DNA from: Clostridium gallinarum
Lineage (GTDB): Bacteria; Bacillota; Clostridia; Clostridiales; Clostridiaceae
NCBI RefSeq assembly: GCF_014836325.1
Contig: NZ_JACSQZ010000007.1
Span: 1-64,000 of the forward strand
DNA length: 64,000 nt
Reading direction: 5' to 3'
Made by a program: the position numbers and the translations under genes. Of this stretch, positions 45,031-54,058 are shown in pieces (position 1 is the stretch's first letter; each line of letters begins with the position of its first letter). Under the pieces are notes generated by a model. The model was not told where the DNA came from, did no database searches, and was given only the letters and a program-made list of their open reading frames with translations.

Positions 45031-45729
45031 TTAATTATCATTATATCTGTTGTTTAAGGCTATTAATCTAATTAATTGAGAAATAGCCATTAAAGTTGCT
45101 GCAACATATGTCATGGCTGCTGCATTTAGAACCTTTTGTGCTCCCTTTATCTCGTCACCATATAAAAATGTTCTTGTTTCTAAAATATTTAAAGCTCTTC
45201 TTGAAGCATTAAACTCCACTGGAAGAGTTATTATTTGATAAAGTACTGCTAAGCTAAAAAATATTATTCCTATCCTAGCAAATAAAGGATTCCCTAAAAA
45301 TATACCTATCATAAATAGCCATATTGAAGCATTACTTGCTATATTTACTGCTGGAGCTATTCTAGTTCTTAAAACTAAAGGTGCATAATGAGTTTGATGT
45401 TGAATTGCATGCCCACACTCATGAGCTGCTATTCCTGCTGCTGCAACTGTAACTCCATCATATACTTCAGGTGAAAGCCTTATTACTCTTGAAGAAGGAT
45501 CATAATGATCTCCAAGATGCTTTCCATACCTTTCAATTCTTACATCAAAAAGTCCAGCTCCATCTAAAATACTTCTTGCAACTTCACTTCCTGTAACACC
45601 GCTTGCTATTCTAACAGCCTTATATTTTTTATATGCACTATCTATTTTAAATTGTGCCCAAAAAGCTATTATCATTGCTGGTAATAAAATTAAATAGGTT
45701 GGATCAAAATAAAATCCTGGATAAAACAT
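45031..45729 (-). CDS. Membrane-bound neutral zinc metallopeptidase (YugP-like)
   Basis: The 232-aa protein has a hydrophobic N-terminus and the zinc motif AAHECGHAIQHQ (near residues 98-109), then two or three more membrane segments around 125-185 and 205-222. The length and layout fit the YugP family; the substrate is unknown. AAAGGAGA precedes ATG 45729. It sits between fmt and rsmB, a position conserved in clostridia. Confidence 0.88.
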   Translation of the reverse strand: MFYPGFYFDPTYLILLPAMIIAFWAQFKIDSAYKKYKAVRIASGVTGSEVARSILDGAGLFDVRIERYGKHLGDHYDPSSRVIRLSPEVYDGVTVAAAGIAAHECGHAIQHQTHYAPLVLRTRIAPAVNIASNASIWLFMIGIFLGNPLFARIGIIFFSLAVLYQIITLPVEFNASRRALNILETRTFLYGDEIKGAQKVLNAAAMTYVAATLMAISQLIRLIALNNRYNDN

Positions 45730-45754
45730 ATATCCATCTCCTTTACATTATATT

Positions 45755-46681
45755 TTAGTAAAGCTTACTATTTACCTTAATTTCGTTTCCATTTATATAT
45801 TGTTCTATAGTTAAAGGCTTTCCATTTGGAAATTGTATTTTCTTTATTAGTAAAGTTCCATCCAAAGTAGCAACCTTTATGCCTTCTTTAGAAACACCAA
45901 CTATAGTCCCAGGTTCTTTTTTGCTATCTTCCTTTAAAACTTTACTTTCATATATTTTCATACTTTTATCTTCATAATTAGTATAAGCAATTGGCCAAGG
46001 ATTAAGTCCTCTAATTAAATTATGAATATCTATCGCAGAATTATTCCAATTTATCAAAGCTAACTCTTTATTTAACATCTTTGCATAAAAAGTTTCACCC
46101 TCTTGCTTTTCTGGTATTATATCCCCACCATATAATCCTTCTATAGTCTTAATTAATAAATCTGCTCCTCTTTCCATTAAAATATCATGAAGATTTCCAG
46201 CTGTCATATCCTCTGATATTTCTACTTCATCTTTAAGAAGCATATCTCCAGTATCTAATCCAACATCCATAAGCATTGTTGTATTGCCTGACTTCTTTTC
46301 ACCTTTTATTATAGCCCAATTTAAAGGTGCTGCACCTCTATACATTGGAAGAAGGGATGCATGTAAATTAATACAGCCATACTTTGGTATATCTAAAACC
46401 TCTTTAGTTAAAATTTGACCAAAAGCTACAACAATAATAAAATCTGGTTTTAATTCCTTTAAATATTCTATTGCTTCTATATCATTTTTTAACTTCATAG
46501 GTTGTAATACCTTTATATTATGCTCTAAAGCTACTTCTTTTACTGGTGAATATGCTATTTTCTTTCCTCTTCCTTTTGGTTTATCTGGTTGAGTAAATAC
46601 ACATTCTACCCCAAAAGTATTAATTATCTTTCTTAAAGATGGTACTGCAAAATCTGGAGTTCCCATAAATACTATTTTCAT
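45755..46681 (-). CDS. fmt: Methionyl-tRNA formyltransferase
   Basis: Formylates initiator Met-tRNA. The 308-aa protein has [17 protein letters not shown] at the N-terminus, the active-site region [20 protein letters not shown] near residues 108-127, and [13 protein letters not shown] near 143. A C-terminal OB domain covers about 205-308. GGAGGT precedes ATG 46681. It is paired with def (12-nt gap), the usual formylation/deformylation pair. Confidence 0.97.
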   Translation of the reverse strand: MKIVFMGTPDFAVPSLRKIINTFGVECVFTQPDKPKGRGKKIAYSPVKEVALEHNIKVLQPMKLKNDIEAIEYLKELKPDFIIVVAFGQILTKEVLDIPKYGCINLHASLLPMYRGAAPLNWAIIKGEKKSGNTTMLMDVGLDTGDMLLKDEVEISEDMTAGNLHDILMERGADLLIKTIEGLYGGDIIPEKQEGETFYAKMLNKELALINWNNSAIDIHNLIRGLNPWPIAYTNYEDKSMKIYESKVLKEDSKKEPGTIVGVSKEGIKVATLDGTLLIKKIQFPNGKPLTIEQYINGNEIKVNSKLY

Positions 46682-46693
46682 GTTAAACCTCCT

Positions 46694-47137
46694 TTATTTT
46701 AAATAATCTATAAACAGTTTTCCATTTAAATGATCATTTTCATGTAATATAGCTCTTGCTAAAAGTTCAGTAGCTTCTAAAACAAACTCTTCACCTTTTT
46801 CATTTAAAGCTTTTACTTTTACATAGTTTGGACGTTCAACTTCTGCTGCTTCTCCTGGAACACTTAAACATCCCTCTTCACCTATTTGACTTCCTGAAAC
46901 TTCTAATATTTCTGGATTTATAAATACTCTAAGTCCATAATCATCATATACATCTATAACAAATATTCTTTGAAGTATTCCTACTTGTGGAGCTGCTAGA
47001 CCAACTCCATCAGCTTCATACATAGTATCTGCCATATCATTTATTAATTTTATAGTTCTTGGTGTTATTTCAGTTATATTTTTACAGTTTTTTCTTAAAA
47101 CTTCATCACCGTTTTTTCTAATATTTCTAATTGCCAT
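46694..47137 (-). CDS. def: Peptide deformylase
   Basis: Removes the N-formyl group from new proteins. The 147-aa metalloenzyme has the three family motifs GVGLAAPQVG (near residues 42-51), EEGCLSVPG (near 88-96) and HENDHLNGKLF (near 132-142), supplying the Cys and two His metal ligands. AGGAGGT precedes ATG 47137. It lies between priA and fmt. Confidence 0.97.
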   Translation of the reverse strand: MAIRNIRKNGDEVLRKNCKNITEITPRTIKLINDMADTMYEADGVGLAAPQVGILQRIFVIDVYDDYGLRVFINPEILEVSGSQIGEEGCLSVPGEAAEVERPNYVKVKALNEKGEEFVLEATELLARAILHENDHLNGKLFIDYLK

Positions 47138-47149
47138 TAAACTTACCTC

Positions 47150-49348
47150 CTAAGTTAAATTATTTGGATTTATATCAATTGTTACTTTTATTTCATTATA
47201 TACATTCTTATTTAATTGATAAAGTTTATCTTTGATTTTTTTACAAAAATCTAAAGATATATCACCTTTAAATATTATTTGCCATCTAAAATTATCTTTT
47301 ATTTTAGATATTATACATGGAACAGGTCCTAGAAATTCTATATTATCTTCATTATTGTATATAATATTCAATTCTTGTTTCAATGTATTCATAAAATTCT
47401 TTAATAAGCTTTCATTTTTTGATGAAGCGTTTATCAATAATATTTTACCAAAAGGAGGATAATACATCAAACCTCTAGTAGTAAATTCCTCATTATAAAA
47501 TCCCTCATAATCATAATTTTTAGCATAATTTAAACTATAATTACTCGGACTATATGTTTGAAGAATAACCTTTCCTTCTTTATTACCTCTTCCTGCCCTT
47601 CCTGAAACTTGAGTAACTATTTGGAAAGTTCTCTCAGCCGATCTATAATCCGGTACATTCAAAGACATATCTGCTGCCAATATACCAACTAAAGTTACAT
47701 TTTCAAAATCTAACCCCTTTGCGATCATTTGAGTTCCTATAAGTATATCTCCATCACCATTTTTAAAAGAATTATAAATAGTTTCATGTGAATTTTTATT
47801 TCTTGTTGTATCCATATCCATTCTTAAAACTTTAGCTTTCGGAAAATACTTCTTTACCTCTTCCTCAACTCTTTCAGTTCCTGTTCCAAAATGTTTTACA
47901 TATTTACTTTTGCACTTTGGACAAACTTTAGATTGCATTTCTCCATGACCACAATAATGACATATTAAATATCCATTTTTATGGTATGTCATTGAAATAT
48001 CACATTTAGGACATTTAAATACATGGCCACAACTTCTACATGATACAAAAGTAGAAAATCCACGCCTATTTAAAAATAATATAATTTGTTCTTTTTTTTC
48101 TAAGGATAGCTTCATTTCTGAAAATAATTTTCTACTAAACATAGATACATTTCCACTATTTAATTCTGCTCTCATATCAACTATTTCAATAATTGGCATA
48201 GGTTTATTATCTACTCTATGTTTAAGTTCTATAAGTTCTATTTCACCACTTATTGCTCTATAATAAGTTTCAATTGATGGAGTTGCTGATCCTAAAATAA
48301 CTTTACAATTTTTAAGAGTACTTATATATTCTGCAACTTCTCTTGTAACATATCTTGGATTTTGTTCAGATTTGTAAGTATTCTCATGTTCTTCATCTAT
48401 AATAATTATTCCTAAGTTTTCAAGTGGTAAAAACAAAGCACTTCTAGCGCCTATAACAACCTTTGCTTTACCTTCTTTTACTCTATACCACTCATCATAT
48501 CTTTCACCATCTGATAATTTACTATGAAAAACAGCTACTTCCCTTCCAAATCTCCCTTTAAATCTCTCTATCATTTGTGGAGTTAATGAAATTTCAGGGA
48601 CTAGAATAATTGCAGATTTTTCATTACATATAGCTTCTTTAACTAAGTTCATATAAACTTCTGTTTTTCCTGATCCAGTAACACCTTTTAGCAAAAAAAC
48701 ATTTTTATTAGACTTTTGTATTTGATTTATAGCTCTAAGTTGATCTTCTGTTAGTTCTTTTTCCTTATAATTAACATACTCTTTTAAATTATACCTATAT
48801 ACTATTTCCTCTTCTACTTTTAAGTATCCTTCATTAATAAGCTTATTTATCTTATAAATTGATAAACCATATAATTTTGTTAATTCGCTTTTATTAAACT
48901 TACCATTATTATCTTTTATAAAACTTAATATATCATTATATTTTTCTTCTATATCACTTGGAACTTTTTTATCTGTTATAGCAACAACAATCTTATATTT
49001 ATTATTTATACCTTTTAGAACTCCTTGTGGAATTAAAAGTCTTATTCCATCTATATATTTGCACAAATAATTTTCTCTTAAATATTCAACTAATTTTATA
49101 TCATCTTTAGTTAAAAGTGGATTTATTAAAGAAATTGCTTTAATTTTTTTTATTCTAACTCCACTTATATTATCTTCTTTTAAATTTAATACAAACCCAT
49201 CTACAATATTATTTTTTATACCAAATGGTACTTTAACCCATTGCCCTATGCTTATATCATTAATAAAATCTTCTGGTACTTCATAAGTAAAAGGTTTATC
49301 TATTTCCAAAGCATCACTATTAATTATAATTTCTGCATATATTTTCAA
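47150..49348 (-). CDS. priA: Primosomal replication restart helicase PriA
   Basis: Reloads DnaB at collapsed forks. The 732-aa protein has an N-terminal DNA-binding domain, Walker A KGVTGSGKTEVYMNL near residues 217-231, and IIIDEEHENTYK near 314. A zinc-binding cysteine block (CRSCGHVFKCPKC, CHYCGHG, CPKCKS near 430-470) and the C-terminal helicase motifs QVSGRAGRG follow. An ATG at 49402 is in frame, but AAGGGTGAT lies directly before TTG 49348 and homologues begin at this point. Confidence 0.94.
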   Translation of the reverse strand: MKIYAEIIINSDALEIDKPFTYEVPEDFINDISIGQWVKVPFGIKNNIVDGFVLNLKEDNISGVRIKKIKAISLINPLLTKDDIKLVEYLRENYLCKYIDGIRLLIPQGVLKGINNKYKIVVAITDKKVPSDIEEKYNDILSFIKDNNGKFNKSELTKLYGLSIYKINKLINEGYLKVEEEIVYRYNLKEYVNYKEKELTEDQLRAINQIQKSNKNVFLLKGVTGSGKTEVYMNLVKEAICNEKSAIILVPEISLTPQMIERFKGRFGREVAVFHSKLSDGERYDEWYRVKEGKAKVVIGARSALFLPLENLGIIIIDEEHENTYKSEQNPRYVTREVAEYISTLKNCKVILGSATPSIETYYRAISGEIELIELKHRVDNKPMPIIEIVDMRAELNSGNVSMFSRKLFSEMKLSLEKKEQIILFLNRRGFSTFVSCRSCGHVFKCPKCDISMTYHKNGYLICHYCGHGEMQSKVCPKCKSKYVKHFGTGTERVEEEVKKYFPKAKVLRMDMDTTRNKNSHETIYNSFKNGDGDILIGTQMIAKGLDFENVTLVGILAADMSLNVPDYRSAERTFQIVTQVSGRAGRGNKEGKVILQTYSPSNYSLNYAKNYDYEGFYNEEFTTRGLMYYPPFGKILLINASSKNESLLKNFMNTLKQELNIIYNNEDNIEFLGPVPCIISKIKDNFRWQIIFKGDISLDFCKKIKDKLYQLNKNVYNEIKVTIDINPNNLT

Positions 49349-49390
49349 ATTTATCACCCTTTTATTAGGTACTATTTTAGTCTTATATGA

Positions 49391-49416
49391 AAGAAAGCGC
49401 ATTTTAGCGCTTTCTT
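49391..49416 (-). other. Hairpin at the coaBC stop codon
   Basis: A perfect 10-bp GC-containing stem (49391-49400 with 49407-49416) has a 6-nt loop that includes the stop codon of coaBC. Only a short T run follows, so it is a weak terminator or a processing signal in front of priA. Confidence 0.55.
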
Positions 49417-50603
49417 AATATAGTATCAAATATTTTAGATGCAACTTTTCTTTTATTCATCTTATCTAAATATATTTCTTTTCCATCCTTAGAAAGGATA
49501 ATAACTTTATTATCATCGCTAGCAAATCCAGTATCACTACTTGTTATATCATTAGCTACAATAAAATCTAAGTTCTTTTTTACAATCTTCTTTTTAGCAT
49601 TTTCTACTACATCATTACTTTCAGCTGCAAATCCAACTAAAATCTGATGTTTTTTGTTATCACCTAATATTTTTAAAATATCATTATCTCTAACAAAAGT
49701 TAAAACTAGCTCTCCATCATCTTTTTTTATTTTTTTATTGCTATAATTTTTAATTTTATAATCTGCAACAGCAGCTGATTTTATAACTATATCACTATTA
49801 TCATAATTATCTAAAATTGCATTTTTCATTTCTTCATTAGTGACTACATTAATAACTTTAATACCACTTGGTGGATTTAAATTAGTTGGACCAGAAACTA
49901 ATGTAACATTTGCACCTCTGTCTCTAGCCTCTTCTGCTAAGAAATATCCCATTTTCCCAGTAGACCTATTTGTAATAAATCTAACTGGATCTATACTAGA
50001 ATTAGTAGGACCTGCACTAATTAAAACATTTTTTCCAATTAAGTCTTTTTCAAGACTACTATTATTCAATGCTTCCATTACTTTTTCAACTATTTCACTT
50101 GGTTTTGCTAATTTACCTTTTCCTTCATCACCACATGCAAGCAATCCAGAATCAGGTTCTATAAACTCATATCCAAGATTTTTTAGTTTTTGTATATTTT
50201 CTTGAACTATTTTATTTTCATACATATTAGTGTTCATTGCAGGTGCAAAAATAACTTTTGCCTTAGTTGCCATAATAGTAGTTGATAACATATCATCAGC
50301 TATGCCATTTGCAACTTTTCCTATTATATTAGCAGTTGCTGGAGCTACTAAAAATACATCAGCTCTTTTAGCTAAAGAAATATGTTGTATTTCAAAAGCT
50401 TTTGGTTCAGCAAACATATCTGTTACCACCATATTTTGGCTTAAAGATTGAAATGGTAAAGGAGTAACAAATTTTGTAGCAGCTTCAGTCATAATAACTC
50501 TTACATCTATATCCTTTTTTCTTAAAGCACTTATTATATCTAAAGCTTTATAAACAGCTATTCCACCACTTACTCCTATACATACACATTTTTTTGTATC
50601 CAT
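49404..50603 (-). CDS. coaBC: Bifunctional phosphopantothenoylcysteine synthetase/decarboxylase
   Basis: Two steps of CoA synthesis. The 399-aa protein has an N-terminal flavoprotein decarboxylase (GVSGGIAVYKALDII, the active His in IQHISLAKRADV near residue 73, PAMNTNMYENK near 119-129, ACGDEGKGKLA near 157). The C-terminal CTP-dependent synthetase has GPTNSSIDPVRFITNRSTG near 198-216. It starts 1 nt after the rpoZ stop. Together with coaD, the window holds three activities of the CoA pathway. Confidence 0.96.
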   Translation of the reverse strand: MDTKKCVCIGVSGGIAVYKALDIISALRKKDIDVRVIMTEAATKFVTPLPFQSLSQNMVVTDMFAEPKAFEIQHISLAKRADVFLVAPATANIIGKVANGIADDMLSTTIMATKAKVIFAPAMNTNMYENKIVQENIQKLKNLGYEFIEPDSGLLACGDEGKGKLAKPSEIVEKVMEALNNSSLEKDLIGKNVLISAGPTNSSIDPVRFITNRSTGKMGYFLAEEARDRGANVTLVSGPTNLNPPSGIKVINVVTNEEMKNAILDNYDNSDIVIKSAAVADYKIKNYSNKKIKKDDGELVLTFVRDNDILKILGDNKKHQILVGFAAESNDVVENAKKKIVKKNLDFIVANDITSSDTGFASDDNKVIILSKDGKEIYLDKMNKRKVASKIFDTILRKR

Positions 50604-50604
50604 T

Positions 50605-50829
50605 TTACTTGTTACCTTCTTTTGTTACAGTTGATTCGTAACCAACTTCTCCTGCATTAACTTCATTAATAGCAATTGTAAGAGGCTTTTTAGACTTTGT
50701 TACCACTAATGGTTCTCTCCCATCTATTAATTGTCTAGCTCTTTTTGAAGTTACTATTACTAGTGAATATCTATCATCTACCTTTTGAAGTAAATCCATT
50801 ATTGATGGATTAATCATAGAGTTGTTCAT
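50605..50829 (-). CDS. rpoZ: RNA polymerase omega subunit
   Basis: Small subunit that helps assemble RNA polymerase. The 74-aa sequence has MINPSIMDLLQKVDDRYSLV near residues 5-24, then VTSKRARQLI and KPLTIAINEVNAGEVGY, typical of Firmicute omega. GGAGGG precedes ATG 50829. It overlaps the gmk end by 20 nt, so translation is coupled. Confidence 0.95.
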   Translation of the reverse strand: MNNSMINPSIMDLLQKVDDRYSLVIVTSKRARQLIDGREPLVVTKSKKPLTIAINEVNAGEVGYESTVTKEGNK

Positions 50830-51448
50830 GAATTAAGCCCTCCTTAGAATCTAAAATTGTATTTTCTTTTATTCTATCAACTCTGCATTTTTCAGCAGCT
50901 ATAATTGATTCAACTTTTGAAACTGCTAATTCCAAAGTATCATTAACTACTGCGTAGTTATATTTTGAAACATAATTAATTTCCTTATATGCATTCTTAA
51001 ATCTAGTCATTAAGGATTCTTCTGTTTCACTACCTCTTTTAATTATTCTTTTCTTTAGTTCTTCCATTGATGGTGGTAGTATAAAAATAAATACCCCTTC
51101 TTTAAAGTTTTCCTTTACTTGCAGTGCTCCTTGAATGTCAATTTCTAAAATTACATCCTTACCTTCTTCTAACATCTTCTCAACGTTAACCTTAGGAGTT
51201 CCATAAAAGTTTCCATGTACATTTGCATATTCTAAAAATCCATTTTCATTAACTTTTTGTTCAAAAGCTTCCTTAGTTAAAAAATAATAATTTACACCTT
51301 CTATTTCTCCTTCTCTTGGAGATCTAGTTGTTGCAGAAACAGAGATATAAATATTATCATGCTTCTCTAATAGAGCTTTGCAAATTGTTCCTTTTCCTGC
51401 ACCAGAAGGTCCTGAAATAACTATTAAAACGCCTCTATTGCTATGCAT
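50810..51448 (-). CDS. gmk: Guanylate kinase
   Basis: Phosphorylates GMP to GDP. The 212-aa protein shows the P-loop VISGPSGAGKGTICKALL near residues 9-26, SATTRSPREGEIEGVNYYF near 38-56, and the lid region IIKRGSETEESL. It starts within the remA stop (1-nt overlap). The yicC-remA-gmk-rpoZ-coaBC-priA order is the standard one. Confidence 0.97.
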   Translation of the reverse strand: MHSNRGVLIVISGPSGAGKGTICKALLEKHDNIYISVSATTRSPREGEIEGVNYYFLTKEAFEQKVNENGFLEYANVHGNFYGTPKVNVEKMLEEGKDVILEIDIQGALQVKENFKEGVFIFILPPSMEELKKRIIKRGSETEESLMTRFKNAYKEINYVSKYNYAVVNDTLELAVSKVESIIAAEKCRVDRIKENTILDSKEGLIHEQLYD

Positions 51449-51717
51449 TATTCATCAACCTCTTCTACTACTTCATCTTTTACAACTAATCTATGTGCAA
51501 CTGTTTCTGGTTGAACTGCTGATAAAATAACATGGTCGCTATCTGTTATAATTACTGCTCTTGTTCTTCTTCCATAAGTAGCATCTATAAGCATACCTCT
51601 ATCTCTTGCTTCTTGTATTATTCTCTTAATAGGTGCTGATTCTGGGCTTACTATAGCTACAAGTCTATTAGCAGAAACTATATTCCCAAATCCGATGTTA
51701 ATTAATTTTATTCCCAT
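51448..51717 (-). CDS. remA: RemA/DUF370 family regulator
   Basis: In Bacillus RemA is a DNA-binding activator of biofilm-matrix and osmoprotection genes that forms ring-like oligomers. The 89-aa protein begins [20 protein letters not shown] and contains [19 protein letters not shown], diagnostic for DUF370. AGGAGG precedes ATG 51717. What it controls in this organism is not visible here. Confidence 0.93.
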   Translation of the reverse strand: MGIKLINIGFGNIVSANRLVAIVSPESAPIKRIIQEARDRGMLIDATYGRRTRAVIITDSDHVILSAVQPETVAHRLVVKDEVVEEVDE

Positions 51718-51731
51718 TACTTTCCTCCTAC

Positions 51732-52613
51732 TTACTCTATGTTTTGCACTTGTTCTCTTATTTTTTCTATTAGATTTTTTATGTTAATGACGAAATTCGT
51801 CATATCCATATCACTAGATTTCGAAGCTATTGTATTAGCTTCTCTATTCATTTCTTGAATAATAAAGTCAAGTTTTCTCCCTATTTGACCACCTTCTTCA
51901 AATGTAATCCTCATTTGATTCAGATGACTTTTTAATCTTGTAATTTCCTCATCTACAGCAGACTTATCAGCAATTATTGCAATTTCTTGAGCAATTCTAC
52001 CTTCATCTATATCTACTCCATCTAATAAGTCTTTAAGTCTTAACTCTATTTTTTTCTTATAAGCATTAGGTACAGTATATGAAATTTCCTCTATACTTAA
52101 AACTATATTTTCAATTTCAATTAACTTAGCTAATATATCTTCTTTTAGCTTTTCACCTTCAATTTTCCTCATATTATCCATCATATCTAAAGATGATATT
52201 ATAAGAGGTTTAATCACTTGCCAAATTTCTTCTACTGAATCTTCTTCTTCAACAATATCAATTACATCAGGAAACCTTGCTATTTGAAGTACTGTAACAT
52301 CATTTTTTAATTGCAGTTTTTCTTCTATTTCTTTTAAACAGTTAAAATAGCTTTCTGCTAGCTTAATATTTACTTTAGCAATACCATCACCTTTGGAATA
52401 ACTTTTTTGATTTATAAATATATCTACTTTACCTCTTGAAAGCTTTGAGTTAACTAACTTTCTTATTTCTTCCTCTAGTGAGATAATACTTTTAGGCATT
52501 CTTACATTTACATCTAAATACCTACTATTTACACTCTTCATTTCTACTGAAAATAAGTGTTTACTTCCTTCTTCATTACTAGCTCTACCAAAACTAGTCA
52601 TACTTTTAACCAT
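51732..52613 (-). CDS. yicC: YicC/YloC family endoribonuclease
   Basis: Conserved RNase of the YicC family, implicated in RNA decay. The 293-aa protein begins [16 protein letters not shown] and ends with the conserved [24 protein letters not shown], holding the acidic residues of the family. A TTG four codons upstream (52625) is in frame but lies within the GGAGG site of ATG 52613. It leads the gene run to priA and has its own promoter. Confidence 0.93.
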   Translation of the reverse strand: MVKSMTSFGRASNEEGSKHLFSVEMKSVNSRYLDVNVRMPKSIISLEEEIRKLVNSKLSRGKVDIFINQKSYSKGDGIAKVNIKLAESYFNCLKEIEEKLQLKNDVTVLQIARFPDVIDIVEEEDSVEEIWQVIKPLIISSLDMMDNMRKIEGEKLKEDILAKLIEIENIVLSIEEISYTVPNAYKKKIELRLKDLLDGVDIDEGRIAQEIAIIADKSAVDEEITRLKSHLNQMRITFEEGGQIGRKLDFIIQEMNREANTIASKSSDMDMTNFVINIKNLIEKIREQVQNIE

Positions 52614-52671
52614 ATATGCCTCCAAAGCTTTTATAAAACATAATTTATATATTATTATAGCGAATACATTT

Positions 52672-52701
52672 AATATAAAAGATAATCTATATTATTGTCA
52701 A
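52672..52701 (-). promoter_or_regulatory. Promoter upstream of yicC
   Basis: A perfect TTGACA (52701-52696) and TATATT (52677-52672) with an 18-nt spacer lie on the minus strand. A second TATAAT is at 52659-52654. It follows the asparaginase terminator. Confidence 0.65.
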
Positions 52702-52732
52702 TGATTTGTTCACAAATTATTAACATTTAAGC

Positions 52733-52763
52733 AAAAAAAGTTATAGCATTTCTGTACTATAAC
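52733..52763 (-). terminator. Terminator after the asparaginase gene
   Basis: GTTATAG (52740-52746) pairs with CTATAAC (52757-52763), followed by a seven-base T run on the minus strand. Confidence 0.8.
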
Positions 52764-52828
52764 CTTTAATATGATTAAAATATTATATTTAATTATATTA
52801 TGATGTATGTACTTTACCTTAATATCTA

Positions 52829-53821
52829 CTAATTATTAGTATCATTTATATTTTTCTTAAAGGATTCTTTTATATCTATAGCCTTTTCACTTGATAAGGC
52901 TACTATTAATTTTATTCTAGCTTTTTGACCTGGCATACTTTCCTCAAAGAAAACTCCTAAATCCTTAAGCATTTTTCCTCCACCCTCATACCCATATGAT
53001 TCATGTACTCTTCCTTCAAAGCATCTTGAAACTACAACAACAGGTATATTTTTCCTTAAAACTCTTTTTATACCCATAACCATTTCTGGTGGAACATTTC
53101 CTCTTCCAAGTGCTTCAATAACTATCCCCTTATAACCTTTATCTATTACAAAATCAATAAAGTCAGATGTCATTCCAGCTACACATTTAATTAAAGCTAC
53201 ATCTTCTCTTATACTCTCAACATGATAAACCTTATGTTTAATTGTATTTCTATAGAAAAACACTTTATTATTATCAACTATTCCTATAGGCCCAAAATTT
53301 GGCGTTTTAAATGCATTTAAAGCCATTGAATTTACTTTAGTAACTTCTGCTGCAGAATTTAATTCACCATTAAAACAAACTAAAACTCCTCTGCCTTTAG
53401 CATCATCTGAAATTGCTGTACAAATAGAGGTTGCTAAATTAAAAGGACCATCGTAACCAAGCTCTGAACTACTTCTCATAGCACCTGTTACTACTATTAC
53501 TTTTTCAGTATCTATTGTTAAATCTAAAAAATAAGCAGTTTCTTCTAAAGTATCCGTTCCATGTGTTAATACAACACCATCTATATCATCTCTATCAACT
53601 AATTCCCTTATAAACTTACTAAGCTCCAACATATTTTCTATAGTCATATGAGGTGAAGGCTTACTTGAAAAACTATAAGATTCTATATTTGCATAATTTT
53701 CTATTCCTGTTACCATAGACATTATTTCTTCACCAGTCAAACTAGGAACAGCAGCCTTGATTCTTTCATCAACTTTCATAGATATAGTTCCCCCATTAAA
53801 TACAACTGCTACTTTCTTCAT
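52829..53821 (-). CDS. ansA: L-asparaginase
   Basis: Hydrolyses asparagine to aspartate and ammonia. The 330-aa protein has the first nucleophile motif VVFNGGTISMK near residues 5-15 and the second LTHGTDTLEETAYFLD near 85-100. There is no signal peptide, so it is predicted to be cytoplasmic. GGAGG precedes ATG 53821. Its own upstream 58 nt contain only a weak promoter-like sequence (TTGGTA, 17 nt, TAATAA). The next signals upstream are the terminator and structured RNA at 53872-54048, so its expression may depend on read-through. Confidence 0.95.
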   Translation of the reverse strand: MKKVAVVFNGGTISMKVDERIKAAVPSLTGEEIMSMVTGIENYANIESYSFSSKPSPHMTIENMLELSKFIRELVDRDDIDGVVLTHGTDTLEETAYFLDLTIDTEKVIVVTGAMRSSSELGYDGPFNLATSICTAISDDAKGRGVLVCFNGELNSAAEVTKVNSMALNAFKTPNFGPIGIVDNNKVFFYRNTIKHKVYHVESIREDVALIKCVAGMTSDFIDFVIDKGYKGIVIEALGRGNVPPEMVMGIKRVLRKNIPVVVVSRCFEGRVHESYGYEGGGKMLKDLGVFFEESMPGQKARIKLIVALSSEKAIDIKESFKKNINDTNN

Positions 53822-53871
53822 TTTTTCCTCCTAAAGTTTTATACTTATTACATTAAATATTAATAATTACC

Positions 53872-53903
53872 AAAATAAAAACTCTTGGTTTATCCAAAAG
53901 TTT
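53872..53903 (-). terminator. Intrinsic terminator between the structured RNA and ansA
   Basis: A 10-bp stem with one G-U pair (53894-53903 with 53879-53888) and 5-nt loop is followed by TTTTTATTTT on the minus strand. It lies 11 nt after the closing stem of the RNA element and 58 nt before the asparaginase start. Confidence 0.85.
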
Positions 53904-53914
53904 AAAATAAAATT

Positions 53915-54002
53915 ATATATTGTAGGTAGGTCGGCGTATCCTACATCTCTTTTTACTGAAAAGCCAGCGCGTGAGGAGCCCTTTCTCACCTCAACAATAT
54001 AT
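53915..54002 (-). ncRNA. Predicted four-branched structured RNA upstream of ansA
   Basis: A closing stem of 9 perfect bp (54002-53994 with 53923-53915) encloses three short hairpins: GTGAG/CTCAC (53989-53985 with 53975-53971, 9-nt loop), CTTTT/AAAAG (53963-53959 with 53953-53949, 5-nt loop) and GTAGG/CCTAC (53944-53940 with 53930-53926, 9-nt loop). A GC-rich linker GCGCTGG lies between the first two. The block is far richer in GC than its flanks. A consensus promoter lies just upstream and a terminator just downstream. There is no open reading frame. I do not recognise a known riboswitch, tRNA or other family. It may be a regulatory leader of asparaginase or a separate small RNA. Confidence 0.65.
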
Positions 54003-54019
54003 CTTAACCTATATTACTA

Positions 54020-54048
54020 ATTATATATTTATCATTTTAATCTTTCAA
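54020..54048 (-). promoter_or_regulatory. Consensus promoter for the structured RNA
   Basis: TTGAAA (54048-54043) and a perfect TATAAT (54025-54020) are separated by 17 nt on the minus strand. The predicted start, near 54012, is about 10 nt before the closing stem of the RNA. Confidence 0.8.
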
Positions 54049-54058
54049 CTTCTATTTA

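Noticed and set aside
49349-49402. Upstream ATG for priA adding 18 residues
   Set aside because: It lies inside the hairpin at the coaBC stop and has no ribosome binding site, whereas TTG 49348 has AAGGGTGAT correctly placed.
53915-54002. tRNA gene or known riboswitch for the structured element
   Set aside because: The fold is cloverleaf-like, but the closing stem is 9 bp, the last loop lacks the TTCRA pattern and there is no CCA or anticodon-loop geometry. Comparison from memory with SAM, lysine, M-box, TPP, FMN, purine, glycine, c-di-GMP and THF riboswitches gave no match, so it is left as unidentified.
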